From positions 109,881 to 173,880 of IMG/VR virus record IMGVR_UViG_3300043418_000120: 64,000 bases of DNA. One strand, 5' to 3'. The notes under the pieces were generated by a model. The model made no database searches and had not been told where the DNA came from. It worked only from the letters and a program-made list of their open reading frames with translations. The DNA comes from a virus. Of this stretch, positions 51,001-61,800 are shown one piece after another; the first letter of the stretch is position 1; each line of letters begins with the position of its first letter. Both the position numbers and the translations under genes were made by a program.

Positions 51001-53819
51001 CGATCAACTTCTCATTGCCTCAGGAAATGAACAATGGTCTTGACATGCCGTTCGAAGTAAACTTGACGAATATTATCAAGTCTTCTAACATCGGTTCGTC
51101 ATACTATGAAACAGAACTGAACGAAGTTATCACAATGGAGGGTGCTCCATTCCCTGGATCTGACGTGTTCATGTTTGAAGATGGCGCAACATCAGTTGGC
51201 GCTGAGGTGAACAAGTACGGTTACAACTCATTCGCTCGCGGTAAGCTATCAACAATGACACCAACGATTGTCATTGACTTCTTCTCACCATCATTGCCAG
51301 AGTCTAATCCAAAGAAACATATGGTGTTCTACTGTAACAAAGCTGAGTACACTGATGTGTCAAGCGATGTGACTAAGACTATCTACTCGTTCTTCAACTG
51401 CTGGTCTCCAGCGTTTGGTCTAGTGCCAGATACTACTGTGCGCGATTACACAATTTCAATCCGCTCAGTTCAGAAGTCCGATTACATCATCGAGAAGTTA
51501 TCGGACACTCAACTGTTGGCATCCGATCCAGCAACGTCATCAGTTAACAACATCTACACATCCCCATTCGTGAAAGAAGCGTTTGTTAGAACATACCAAA
51601 ACGAATACGGTAAATACATCAAGCTATACCCAACGTATGCTGACGCAGTTGCACAGACAAATTCATTGGTCCCATTCTCATTAGGTTCTGACTTTGGATC
51701 TAATTTGCCAGGCAATGAAATGTTCTATAATCCGATCACCAGCGGAACAACAGTTACCTCTGCTTACTCTAACCCACTGTCTTCTGCTAACAACAAGATG
51801 CCATTCTTGGGTGCTGTGAAAGACACAAACTTATCACTGGCTCGTTACTTCGACCCACAGACTGACGTTGGTGTAGAAGCAATCACAATCAACAACCATG
51901 GATTCGTTAGTGGATCGTGGGTACGATATCGCGCTGACTTTAATGGTATGGGTCCAGACGGACTAGTAGATAACACATCTTACTACATCAAAGTTGTCGA
52001 CGAGAACGTGATTATGCTGGCAGCTTCTAAGCCTGACTACGATAACAACATTTTCGTACAACTCACACCACACACTATGCCAGAAATGACATGTGCACTA
52101 CAGACAATTCCTCAGTCTTTGTCATACAGTTCTGTGAAAGAGTTGTCATTCGACATCAAGAAGTATATCGACAAGCTGGACATCATTAATGTCGACCTAC
52201 CAAACTCGGTCATCACAACTGATGGTGCGCATACATTGTCTTCCTTTAACACCTTTGTGTACATTAACGATGACCAACCTATCGGTGGTCTAATCTCTAA
52301 CAAGACTTACTATGCTCTATACGTAAGCAATGATCAACTGCGTGTATGTAATACAAAAGAAGATGCTGTGAATGGCAACTTTATTGTGTTCGACTCTGTT
52401 GGTTCTGGCGCAAGTGAGATTAGCGTTAAAGGTAACAACGGCAACATGTTACCACAGTTCGGTTCACATATGGAACAGGAGTTCTTTACTGCTGGACAAT
52501 ACTATAACATTCTACATAATGGCGACCAAGTTACTGTATACAACCAACGAAAGATTAGTCCAGACATCGACTCTGGTCAGCTAGTCTACGTTCGTTCTTC
52601 TGAAACTGATACATCAGAGTCGTTCAGTTTGACAATCAACTCTGACTTGACAACAAGCAACTTCGGTTTCGCCGATGTTCTTTCTTCTAACGTCAACCTA
52701 ACATCTAACTCGGTTTACCACGCTGACCAATTCTTCTACACAGGAGAACAGCTAAACTACACAGCAGTTGACCCAATCACTACTGCTGGCGCAACACCAC
52801 TACCTACAGTTGTGTACGCTATCCGCGTTGATGGTGACAACTTCAAGCTGGCATCGACATTCGAAGACGCTATTGCTGGTGTTGCTCTAGATCTTGTAAC
52901 ACAAGGAACAGGCGTTCATTACTTCAACCGAACAAACCTTGACACAGCTTCTGAGATTGCTGAAGTAATTCCTTACTCATCTCAACCAAACTACGCTGCA
53001 GTGTTTAACCCAAGCGTAACTGGTACTGGTTATGAAGAGTTCACTATCTCTTATGGATTGACTCTAGAGACTGAGACTGGTGCTATCGACACTATCCAAG
53101 TTACTTCGCAAGGTTCTTACAAGCATATCCCAGAAACAATGGTCATCACAACTGACGGTCGTGCTGGTGCTGGCGCTGACATTTACCCAATCACACGCGA
53201 CATTGGTGCGCTTCGTAGTCTTGAAATTTTGGACGGTGGTATCCACCAGACATCGACTCAGCTATATCTACCATACTCATTCTTGTCGGAAACAATTGTT
53301 GGTGACTTCATTGACGGCGAAGATATGTTGGTCGGCTCAGTTGTTATCGGCTCATTGATCAGTAAGACTGGCCACTACTTCAAGGTGTCTAAGAATGCTA
53401 CCAACTCATACGCTCTGGTAACTAATGACGTTGTTACTGGCGCATCGTCAGGCGCTACTGCTACAGTAACTAAGAACCTAACTGCTTCTGCTGTTGCTGC
53501 TCCTGCCTCAATTACTACATCGACAGAGAGTGGTTCGACAAACAACTACAGTGGTGACAAGGGTCTATTGAACACTTCGTCTAAGCTACAAGACTCAAGC
53601 TACTACCAAGATTACTCATACGTAATCCGTGGCGCGAACTCTCATGATGACTGGAAACCTTACTTCAACAAGTTGGTTCACCCAGCTGGTATGGCTGTGT
53701 TCGGCGAGGTCGACTACTTCACCGAAAGCATTGCGAACCAGAAGTTGGGTAACACAACGGTTGTTGGAACGTCAATAAATAATACGAACACCGCAATTAC
53801 AACGGAAATGACTACCTGA
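48024..53819 (+). CDS. Giant baseplate/tail structural protein (gp7 position)
   Basis: A 1931-residue protein. The first 200 residues (QVPEFIRSDYAKFITFLQKYYQYL; cited here as VPEFIRSDYAKFITFLQKYY) are a helical domain known from baseplate wedge proteins of marine T4-like phages; the rest is beta-rich with several repeats of a short domain containing NGVITEIKVLDGGKDY-type and 'YYIKVVDENVIMLA' strands. It lies where T4 has gp7 (1032 aa), between gp6 and gp8. Equivalent role is likely, size unusual. Confidence 0.7.
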   Translation: MKANPSIVVNSQVPEFIRSDYAKFITFLQKYYQYLESSGNALDVIRNLDTFNDIDEQTDQEILSVFYSLFLPDFPQVVSVDKRFVLKNIAEFYNSKGSIDSIKAFFRIIYGEEVQVYLPKVDILKLDAGVWNKVFKIKIHNLSAGEIKQLNGSEVYQVDPINGNKTVKARVVDYTPETGTLFLSADNVVLNFNNAYPVYATNSEGIAVTFYLETQLASASVTTTGQNYSAGEAAITLAADTNGENIVIDGIKNGVITEIKVLDGGKDYSIYDTISFGVGREGEIPATARIAITDNDELTSETDAFQWLEPEDRLTYDDGFDIRQEMGVFGNEISSPNIKLSDESTTNMNSGSISSGEFGIASENQTNDTITYSRASYTYNQGLFRPIVPRVGAVSNYSINYARGENVSVLLNDEELWIGSIACEEGTPANPGTVIIQFDTDEDYNNMTGYELTDRTSNKATAPTVGVVNTKSSDERVLDSKIGGLSLQQQIGMYDYGQQTLSPLYPFCENNASTSTTGPAIYIRESSQLCGHDLNSSRPWEYRFKFKKNSTVKAKIYIMPVQYDLRSTKILGEDGVDIIAESDDTNLLIQEVYDGTINRVEFDPTTVFANTITSPAHGFSEGEIIRFEEPTYSPDLTPFQLPQYKVGGLSDQKLYFCHVVNDDQFKLMPYGSNSEALNYGLFESLTPAAYPDYPGHFHSFVGAHVTNGADYTSSDVQQSAISINAKKITIGARDPSLNYNVDPLIPVDADTGLKTSYPYTVDNKIYLFQSILEETDYIKMERDVYAASEEVTLALETDTSSANEQEEYITHPFLALENSSVTTIQNNNDIEIPDFASVRVMVERKSLQSVDDINRGSQRLIKAWNDYADISTAQELFNIAEPKYYDEYDGVPYVNGVFPEGTSDFVSGPAEFANMGSTMFVASSKNNSVYYTDGSGLGNYIYAAEFSDQRRVSFVETNYYDGVSSYKTAQNGPLGVTFASSGAYNTNSKRYFTINFSLPQEMNNGLDMPFEVNLTNIIKSSNIGSSYYETELNEVITMEGAPFPGSDVFMFEDGATSVGAEVNKYGYNSFARGKLSTMTPTIVIDFFSPSLPESNPKKHMVFYCNKAEYTDVSSDVTKTIYSFFNCWSPAFGLVPDTTVRDYTISIRSVQKSDYIIEKLSDTQLLASDPATSSVNNIYTSPFVKEAFVRTYQNEYGKYIKLYPTYADAVAQTNSLVPFSLGSDFGSNLPGNEMFYNPITSGTTVTSAYSNPLSSANNKMPFLGAVKDTNLSLARYFDPQTDVGVEAITINNHGFVSGSWVRYRADFNGMGPDGLVDNTSYYIKVVDENVIMLAASKPDYDNNIFVQLTPHTMPEMTCALQTIPQSLSYSSVKELSFDIKKYIDKLDIINVDLPNSVITTDGAHTLSSFNTFVYINDDQPIGGLISNKTYYALYVSNDQLRVCNTKEDAVNGNFIVFDSVGSGASEISVKGNNGNMLPQFGSHMEQEFFTAGQYYNILHNGDQVTVYNQRKISPDIDSGQLVYVRSSETDTSESFSLTINSDLTTSNFGFADVLSSNVNLTSNSVYHADQFFYTGEQLNYTAVDPITTAGATPLPTVVYAIRVDGDNFKLASTFEDAIAGVALDLVTQGTGVHYFNRTNLDTASEIAEVIPYSSQPNYAAVFNPSVTGTGYEEFTISYGLTLETETGAIDTIQVTSQGSYKHIPETMVITTDGRAGAGADIYPITRDIGALRSLEILDGGIHQTSTQLYLPYSFLSETIVGDFIDGEDMLVGSVVIGSLISKTGHYFKVSKNATNSYALVTNDVVTGASSGATATVTKNLTASAVAAPASITTSTESGSTNNYSGDKGLLNTSSKLQDSSYYQDYSYVIRGANSHDDWKPYFNKLVHPAGMAVFGEVDYFTESIANQKLGNTTVVGTSINNTNTAITTEMTT
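53774..53781 (+). promoter_or_regulatory. T4-late-type motif before gp8
   Basis: AATAAATA inside the end of the upstream gene, 39 bases before the gp8-like ATG. Confidence 0.4.
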
Positions 53820-53820
53820 T

Positions 53821-55821
53821 ATGGCACAGTACGCAATCATCAAACAAAAGACAAAGGCACAGTCTGCTAAGAATTACGTATCTCGTATTCAAGCAGACGA
53901 TGCGTCATTGTACTTCTACTTCGGCAATCCTGTTTCATGGGCTGCTGTTCCAGGTGGGTCGTTTAACGACACCGCACCACCTCAACCAACAGATACACTG
54001 AAGAATGAGAAACAAATTTGGGATGGTATTATCGGTTTAAAGAAAATCGGTAATGGCGACGTGGCTCTTGGATTCAAACGTGTTGACTGGGTGTCTGGTC
54101 AGTACTACGACATGTACCGTGATGACTACGATGGTTCGTCAGTAACAGGCGTATCTCTTGTTAACGCACAAACTAAACCATTGAACCTTGCTAACTCAAC
54201 AAGCCTTGTTGTTGTTGAGAGCAGTGGAACATATAGAGTCTACCGCTGTATCGACAATCGAGACACAGCTACTGGCTATGCGCTTGCTTCTACAGTTAAG
54301 CCAACGTCAATCTTGAGTAGTATCCAAACAACATCTGATGGATACAAGTGGAAATACATGGGTCAACTATCATCGAACGATGCTAGCGAATTCCTAACAG
54401 CTAACCACTGCCCAATCCCATCAACAGTATCCACAACAACAGCCAATGGTGAAGTTGTTTCTGTTGTCTTGCTGAGTCGTGGCAATGGTTACTTGACTGC
54501 TCCTACAGTTACAATCAAGGGCGATGGCACTGGTCTTGTTCTTGGCACACCAGTTCTTGTTGGTGGTGGCGTATCATATATCCCGATCGTGAACAGTGGT
54601 GCTGGTTACACTTACGTTGAGCTGTCTATCTCTGGTGGTACTCCAACAACACCTGCAGTTGCTCGAGCAATTCTTGCTCCAACTGGTGGCTTCTGTTCTG
54701 ACTTCACGAAAGAAGTTGAAGCGAACTATATGATTGCTCGTGTTAACAACATCAATACAGACAATTACTTTGCCGCTCGTGGCAATGCCCCAGTGTCATA
54801 TGCTACTGATGGCGTACTTGGTCTTACATACAGAACAGTTGGTTTGATCGAGAACCCAGTTGAGACTGGCGCTCTGCTAACCAACTTCACAGAATACCGC
54901 TGCAATTTGATGACTGGTTCTATCAGCTACGGCGACAAACTAACATCACCAACAAGTGGTCTTGCTAATCCGATCGCAACAGTTGTTGGCGTCCGCAAAG
55001 ACAGCTCTTATGTGGCAACGGTTCTAACAATCAATGCTGCAACTGCAGTAAACAACACTACTCATGCCATCAATAAGATTGGCCATGCTCTAGTTACTGG
55101 CGATGCTGTGTCTTATAGCAACGGCGGTGGCACTTCCATTGGTGGTCTAACTAACGGTTCGACATACTATGTTGTCAAGGTGGATGCTGATAACTTCAAG
55201 TTGTCGCAGTCCCAAGCTGATGCTAACAACAACATCTTCATCTCTATCACAACTGGTATCGGCGCATCCCATACATTGACAGAGACTGTTGTTAAGACCT
55301 ACGTGTCTTTGGCACAAACTACTGAGCAATTGATTGAAGATAACCCTCTGGTTGCGGGCAGTCTGTTGACAACTACAACATCTTCTGGTAGCCTATACCT
55401 TGGACCATTCGCTTCGTTTAATGGTTCTTCTGGTTCAGTTGTTGGCGTTTCTTCTAACATCATCACAATCAATGGTCACCCGTTTACGACTGGTGACAAA
55501 GTAACATATAGCAACGGTGGTGGAACAACGATTCCATCGGTTCTAAATGCGTTGGTATCGGGTGGCACATTCTATGTCATTCGTGTTACATCAAACGAGA
55601 TTAAGTTGGCGACTTCTTACACAAACGCATTGGCAGGAACAGCAATCGACTTCACAGGATTGGGTTCTGGTTCAGCGCACACAATTACCTATACTGGTAC
55701 AGATTCAGTTGACTCTCCAGCAGTCACAAAGTATTCTGGAAATATCATCTTCACAGAGTATAGAAACGCAGTAACGAGATCTACTTCGAAAGAAAAGTTT
55801 AGATTCGTTCTGGAGTTCTGA
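53821..55821 (+). CDS. 8: Baseplate wedge, gp8-like with inserted repeats
   Basis: A 666-residue protein. The N-terminal part (AKNYVSRIQADDASLYFYFG, about 17-36; TLKNEKQIWDGIIGLKKIG, about 59-77; YRVYRCIDN; DGYKWKYMGQL) follows T4 gp8 (334 aa). The C-terminal part has repeated immunoglobulin-like or beta-sandwich units with HAINKIGHALVTGDAVSYS and TINGHPFTTGDKVTYS as paired copies about 140 residues apart. The final KEKFRFVLEF closes the gp8 fold. gp8 lies in the baseplate wedge. Confidence 0.8.
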   Translation: MAQYAIIKQKTKAQSAKNYVSRIQADDASLYFYFGNPVSWAAVPGGSFNDTAPPQPTDTLKNEKQIWDGIIGLKKIGNGDVALGFKRVDWVSGQYYDMYRDDYDGSSVTGVSLVNAQTKPLNLANSTSLVVVESSGTYRVYRCIDNRDTATGYALASTVKPTSILSSIQTTSDGYKWKYMGQLSSNDASEFLTANHCPIPSTVSTTTANGEVVSVVLLSRGNGYLTAPTVTIKGDGTGLVLGTPVLVGGGVSYIPIVNSGAGYTYVELSISGGTPTTPAVARAILAPTGGFCSDFTKEVEANYMIARVNNINTDNYFAARGNAPVSYATDGVLGLTYRTVGLIENPVETGALLTNFTEYRCNLMTGSISYGDKLTSPTSGLANPIATVVGVRKDSSYVATVLTINAATAVNNTTHAINKIGHALVTGDAVSYSNGGGTSIGGLTNGSTYYVVKVDADNFKLSQSQADANNNIFISITTGIGASHTLTETVVKTYVSLAQTTEQLIEDNPLVAGSLLTTTTSSGSLYLGPFASFNGSSGSVVGVSSNIITINGHPFTTGDKVTYSNGGGTTIPSVLNALVSGGTFYVIRVTSNEIKLATSYTNALAGTAIDFTGLGSGSAHTITYTGTDSVDSPAVTKYSGNIIFTEYRNAVTRSTSKEKFRFVLEF

Positions 55822-55827
55822 TAAATA
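55820..55827 (+). promoter_or_regulatory. T4-late-type motif before the last gene
   Basis: GATAAATA just after the gp8-like stop, 33 bases before the ATG at 55861. Confidence 0.5.
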
Positions 55828-55860
55828 AAGAAGATAGAAAATAAATTCGGAGAAAATTAA

Positions 55861-58800
55861 ATGAATTTCAACGCATCGCCATACTACGATGACTATAACG
55901 AGGATAAGCGATTCCTCCGTGTGTTGTTCCGTCCTGGATATTCAGTCCAAGCACGTGAACTGACACAAGCACAAACAATTCTTCAGAAGCAAGTCTCTAG
56001 AATTGGCGATTATATGTTCAAGAACAAGTCCAGAGTTATTCCTGGCGAACTTGTTACAACAACTTGTCACTCTATCAAACTAGAGCCAACTGAAATCGAT
56101 ACCAGCGCATTGCTGGACACATTCATTCCAGCTCTAGACAACATCACAATCAAGGGCGAAACTAGCGGCATCCGCGCTACTTTGATTCTTGCTGAAGCCT
56201 CAACTACAACTGGTGATCCAGCTCTGTTCCACATCAAGTATGTGACAGAAGGTTTGAATGGCGAAAAAGAATTCCTCCAAAATGAAATTCTATCTTTCAC
56301 AGTAAGCTCTGTTGAACAAACAACTACAACTGGTGGCTCTAGCCCAAGCGATCCTGTCATCACGACAACTACAAACGTTCCTCCAACGTACACAGATCCA
56401 CGCACTGGCGAAGTTATTACTGCCAACACTGGCGACTACCGTGTTCGTATTCAGAACGTAACTGATTATACAAACTACTCGACAGTAGCTCAGATTACTC
56501 ATGGTATCTTCTATGTTAACGGCGCGTTCGTTAAGGTTGATACGCAACGTATCTCTATCTCTAAGTATACAAACACTCCAACTCTATCAGTTGGTCTAGA
56601 CATTGTTGAAGAGATCGTTACACCAGAACAAGATATCAGCTTGCTTGATAACTCTTCTGGCACACCAAACTACACAGCTCCAGGCGCGCACCGCTACAAG
56701 ATGTCTTTGGTATTGACTGCTAAGGACATTGGTTACAGCAGCGAGAACTTCATTCTTCTGTCAACATTCCGTAAGGGTGGTCTACAGTTCGAAGCTAAAG
56801 GTACTGACCTTGCTGAACTAGAAAACCTATTGGCTCGTCGTACATTCGACGAATCGGGTGACTACACAGTTCGTCCATTCGAACTAGAAATGCGCGAGCA
56901 CCGTAACTCTGACCAAAGTCAGTGGACAGGTCTTGCTAACTACCAAGAAGGCGACGTTGTCTTCTACACAAATCCAACATCAAACAAGGTAAACTACTAC
57001 GTTTGTTTGGATAGTGGTGTTTCTGGTACTGCTCCACCAACACACGTATCTGGCGCTGTTAGCGACGGTGGCGTTCGTTGGAGATACACAACATCACCGA
57101 TGTATGACTACGGTGTTTACAATGATGCTGATGGTGGCGACACTGATAAGTTGGCATTCGGTCTTAAGAACGGTAAAGCATACATCAAAGGCTACGAGTT
57201 TGAAACTCATGGCGTTCGTTACGTATCAGCACCAAAGGCTCGTTCATACAGCAAGATTAAGAACACTGGTATCTCTACCAATCTTGGTAACATGATTGAC
57301 GTTATCCCATTCGGCGTACCAAACGTTGACGGATACCAAATTGTTGACTTGTATCGCGTTGATACACCACCAAACGCTGGTCAAAGTATGGGCACTATCG
57401 CTGCCTCTATCGATGCGTCAGGTACAGCAACTCCAAACAACGCAGTAGCTAAGTTAAACTATGCGATCGTTGGCTATCAAGCATCAGCAACAAGCGCAAC
57501 TGAATATCACGTTGCTAAGTTGCTAGCGAACAACGCAACAACTACAACATTCCCAGTTCCTATGGCAACATGGGCTGGTTTGAGTGGTGCTTCTCAAGCA
57601 TACGGTTCATACCTAACAACATCTAAGATCGGTACTGCTCGTCTTCGTTACTTCGAAGCTAACGATCCAGTAAACGGCAGAGCAACTGCTAAGGTTTCTC
57701 TGATGGACGTTCAGATGGATCCAGGGCAAGACTTCCGTAAGGTTCGTGTTATTGGCACACCGTTGAGCCAAGGCTCTACTTCTGCTGGTGGCGACCCAAC
57801 ATGTTTCCGCGCACTGGTTATCCCAACAACATACAACTCAGTAAGCATCGGTCAATCTACCGTAGCTACTTCAGGCACAACTGGCAACAACGTTGACTTG
57901 ACTGGTCTTGGCACTAAGTGGTTGTCAGCTGGTAACGTAAGTGCTGGCGATATGGTTTGGTTCCCTAACTCACCAACTCAATTCTTCTTCGTTCGCGACT
58001 TGCAAGGTTCCGACCGTGGTATGAAGGTGAACACATGGGCTAACTTCTCAGTGTCTGGTCCACTACAACGTGCTGATTGCGTATATCAATTCCCAGAAGA
58101 TGGCGACTCTATCTTCGACATGCCAAAGCATGACGTGCTAACTATCCGTGGTGGTGAAACTCTACAGGAAAACAACACAACATATACAACACTGGAAAAG
58201 TTTGTTGTTACTGGCGATGCTGGTGCGACATTCGTTACACTGAACTTCTCAGTTCCAGATCCAGACCAAGTTGTTATCTCTGATCGTAACTCATACATCG
58301 TTGCGAACAACACAACAGGCGAAATGGTTCTGCCATATGACGTTACCTTGACATCAGTGAACACTGGCGCTATCCGTTTGAACGCAGCTTCAACTCGCTC
58401 TGGTGATATCGCTAAACTACAGAACGACTCGTACACAATCTTTGTTCCTTCTTTGAAGCGTCTAACAAACGCCAAAGAAAAGGTTAAGTCATTGTTGTCT
58501 ACATCAATCGACTTGACACTACAAACAACTGTTGAACTTGACACAATCAAGTTGGCTAAAGCTGACGTGTTCCGTATCTTGAAGATTGAAATGTTCCCGA
58601 ACGTGATTTTCGGTAACGACATCTCTTCACAAATTACTGGCACTGGTATTGACATCACATCGAACTATGAGTTCGACAACGGTCAACGCGACACACACTA
58701 CGACTTGGCTCGCTTGATTAAAGGTAAGGCTGTTCCTTATCCATCAGGTCCAATCCGCATTACCTTTGAATACTTTGAACACACATCAGGCGACTACTTC

Positions 58801-61800
58801 TCAGTAGACTCTTACCCTGACTTGTTGTACGCAGAAATCCCTAACTACTTCAGTAAGGTGACTGGTCGTACCGTAAGCATGCGCGATGTGCTAGACTTCC
58901 GCCCACGTGTTAACGATGGTGGTACGTTCGATGGCGGTAACGCTTCTCTAACTGCTCTACCACAACGTAAGTATGGTCTACAATGTGACTTCGCTTACTA
59001 CTTGCCACGTAAGGACAAGATTGTTCTGAACAAGGCTGGTAACTTCGTAGTCATCCAAGGTGTTTCTTCTGACAACCCACAGTTGCCACAAGCCCCATCT
59101 GATTCTATGGAATTGTATGACGTTGAATACAAACCATACACATATGCTGCGAACACAAGCAACATCTCTATCAAACCAATCGACAATCGCCGCTTCACTA
59201 TGCGCGATATCGCTAAGATCGAGAAACGACTAAGCACTCTTGAGCAACAAACTGCTCTGACATTGCTTGAGCGCACTACAGCTGCCTTCTCCATCAAAGA
59301 CCAAGACGGTCTTGATCGTTTCAAGAATGGCTTCGCTGTTGACAACTTCTCTGGCCACTCAGTTGGTAACGTTCTAGATGCAGATTACGAATGCTCTATC
59401 GACATCGTTGATCGCTTCTTGCGCCCATCATTCAACACTGTTGGTGTTGACTTGGTCGAACAAGCAAGCTCTGTTGTTGAACGCAATGCTGCTGGTTACC
59501 GTATGCACGAAGGTAACATCATTACCCTACCATACTATACTGGTGCTCAGTACTTCTACAAGAACAAGAACGAAATTCAGGCAATCATCAACAAGGGTAC
59601 TGCTGCTACAGCTGCTGACTTGAGCCGTAAAGAAACATTGATTCGCGATAACAACGATATGTGTGTTCTTGAGCAACCATACGCCACTGACGCAATTGCT
59701 ATTGCTGCTTTGACAACTGGTGGTGCTTCTGGTATCATGTCTCTGTTCCCATCTTCTGACATCTGGTTGGAATCAAACGTTCCAGCTGACTTGGTGATCA
59801 ACGAAGGTGGTACATTCGACAGCGTTGCTGCTCAAGCCGATGCTCTTGGTATTGACTTCGGCACAATCTGGAACAGCTGGCAAATCGCCTCTCTAGGCAA
59901 GCCAGTTACAACAGTAAGCTCTGCTTCTTGGAGAGCTGATGGTGGTACATATACAGCTACGACTTCTGTTGTTACTCAACAAGTCAATGAAGCAGCTACT
60001 GGTACTGTTACATCGCTAAATGAATCGGTTGGCTTCACGCAAGTGTCTGGTCGCTTGACTGCTCGCCAGTCTGTGTCATACATTCGTTCACGCCCAGTCG
60101 TGTTCGTTGCTACTGGTATCAAACAGTCTACTCGCCTATACTCATTCTTGGATGAGACTGACGTAACTAACTACTGTACCCAAGCTACACGTTTGTACTT
60201 GGCTGCTCGTTCGTTTAACTACTCAACTGTTCCATTCCAGTTTGGCTCATCTACAACTGAGCGTCAAGTGTTCTTGACATTCAATACTGACAACGTACAG
60301 TCAAGCAATGCTTCGAACTTCGAACGTACATTCAGCGGTTCTATCCTGAACGACAAAGTTACTCCAACTAACACGTTCACGTCTATCCGTTCAAGTACTG
60401 ATACTTCTTCTACAACAGCCGTTACAACTACAACGTTGAACGACCCAGCAAGAAACATCATTGCCCCTAACGCAGAAATTACAGCGTTCAACAAGGGTGA
60501 AGTTATCCGTGGCGCTAAGTCTGGTGCTACTGCTATCGTTATCTTGCACGAGCAATCAACTGCTGCTGCTACTGGCCAACCAGACGGTGTTCTTGACACT
60601 CTACACGTTGTTAACGTGCGTGGTACTTTCATTGCTGGTGAACAGCTGATCGGTACATTGAAGCGCGACGACCTAAACGGTGGCGTTCTAACATTGTCTC
60701 TACGCGCTTCTAACTCTATCGAAGTTAGCGCTCCAGGCGTTCTAGTGTCAACTGGTACTGGTCGTATCGCTGGTACATGGATGATCACTTCTGGTCAAGT
60801 TATCAACAACGTGGCTTCACCTAAGTTCTTGACTGGCAACCGTATCTTCTCTGTACAAGATACAACATCTAACGCGCCTACTTCTAACGGTCGTATCAAC
60901 CGTACTACTTACGCTGACTGTATCTACTCAGCAACTGGTATTATCGATGCTGGCTCTGGAACAACAGTTGGTGTGCGTCTTGGTTCTATTGGTGTGGGTG
61001 ACGTTACTCGCGACCGCTCTTACATCCAACAGTTGTCTTCAAATACTAAGACAACTTACTTGGCGGATCCTCCTCCTCCAGCTCCATCAAACGACCCATT
61101 GGCCCAGACATTCATTGTGTCTAGCGGCAACTTCGAAACTGCTGAAGGTAGCTTCATCACTGAAGTCGAGTTGTTCTTCCAATCAAAAGACTCTGTACAA
61201 CCAGTGTCCGTTGAACTACGCACAACATCTAACGGCTACCCAACAAACGACACACTTCCGTTCGCTCAGAAGTATGTTTACCCATCAGAAGTATTGACTT
61301 CTGCTAACGGTAGCGTTGGTACTACAGTTCGTTTCCCAGTTCCTGTCTACGTAAAAGAAGGCACGATGTACTCGGTGATCGTTACAACAGCCAGCCCACA
61401 GTACAAACTATGGGTATCTACGCTTGACGGCACCGACCAAAGTAACGCCAAGTTGGGTAAGGTTCTGAAGAACCCAGCAGTTGGTTCGTTGTTCAAGTCA
61501 CAGAACTCTTCAACATGGCAAGAGTCGCCAACGCAAGACTTGAAGATTAACATCTTCCGCGCTGTGTTTAACACAACTACAACTGGCACTACAGCTGCTA
61601 CGCTTGGTACTGCCACTGGCGCAAGCTATGTTACAATGAAGGCTGCTGACATTTCTCCATTGAGCAATACTCAGCGTTCTACTAAGTACACATCTCTTGC
61701 TCTGAACGCATTCCGCGCTAAGTTGGGTCAGTCTGAAATTATTGTTCGCCACCCTAACCACGGTATGTCTGTTGGTTCTAGCGTGTCGTACATGAACGTG

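Noticed and set aside
58086-58658. 190-codon minus-strand frame inside the last structural gene
   Set aside because: Shadow of the long plus-strand frame; no start signal and no family pattern.
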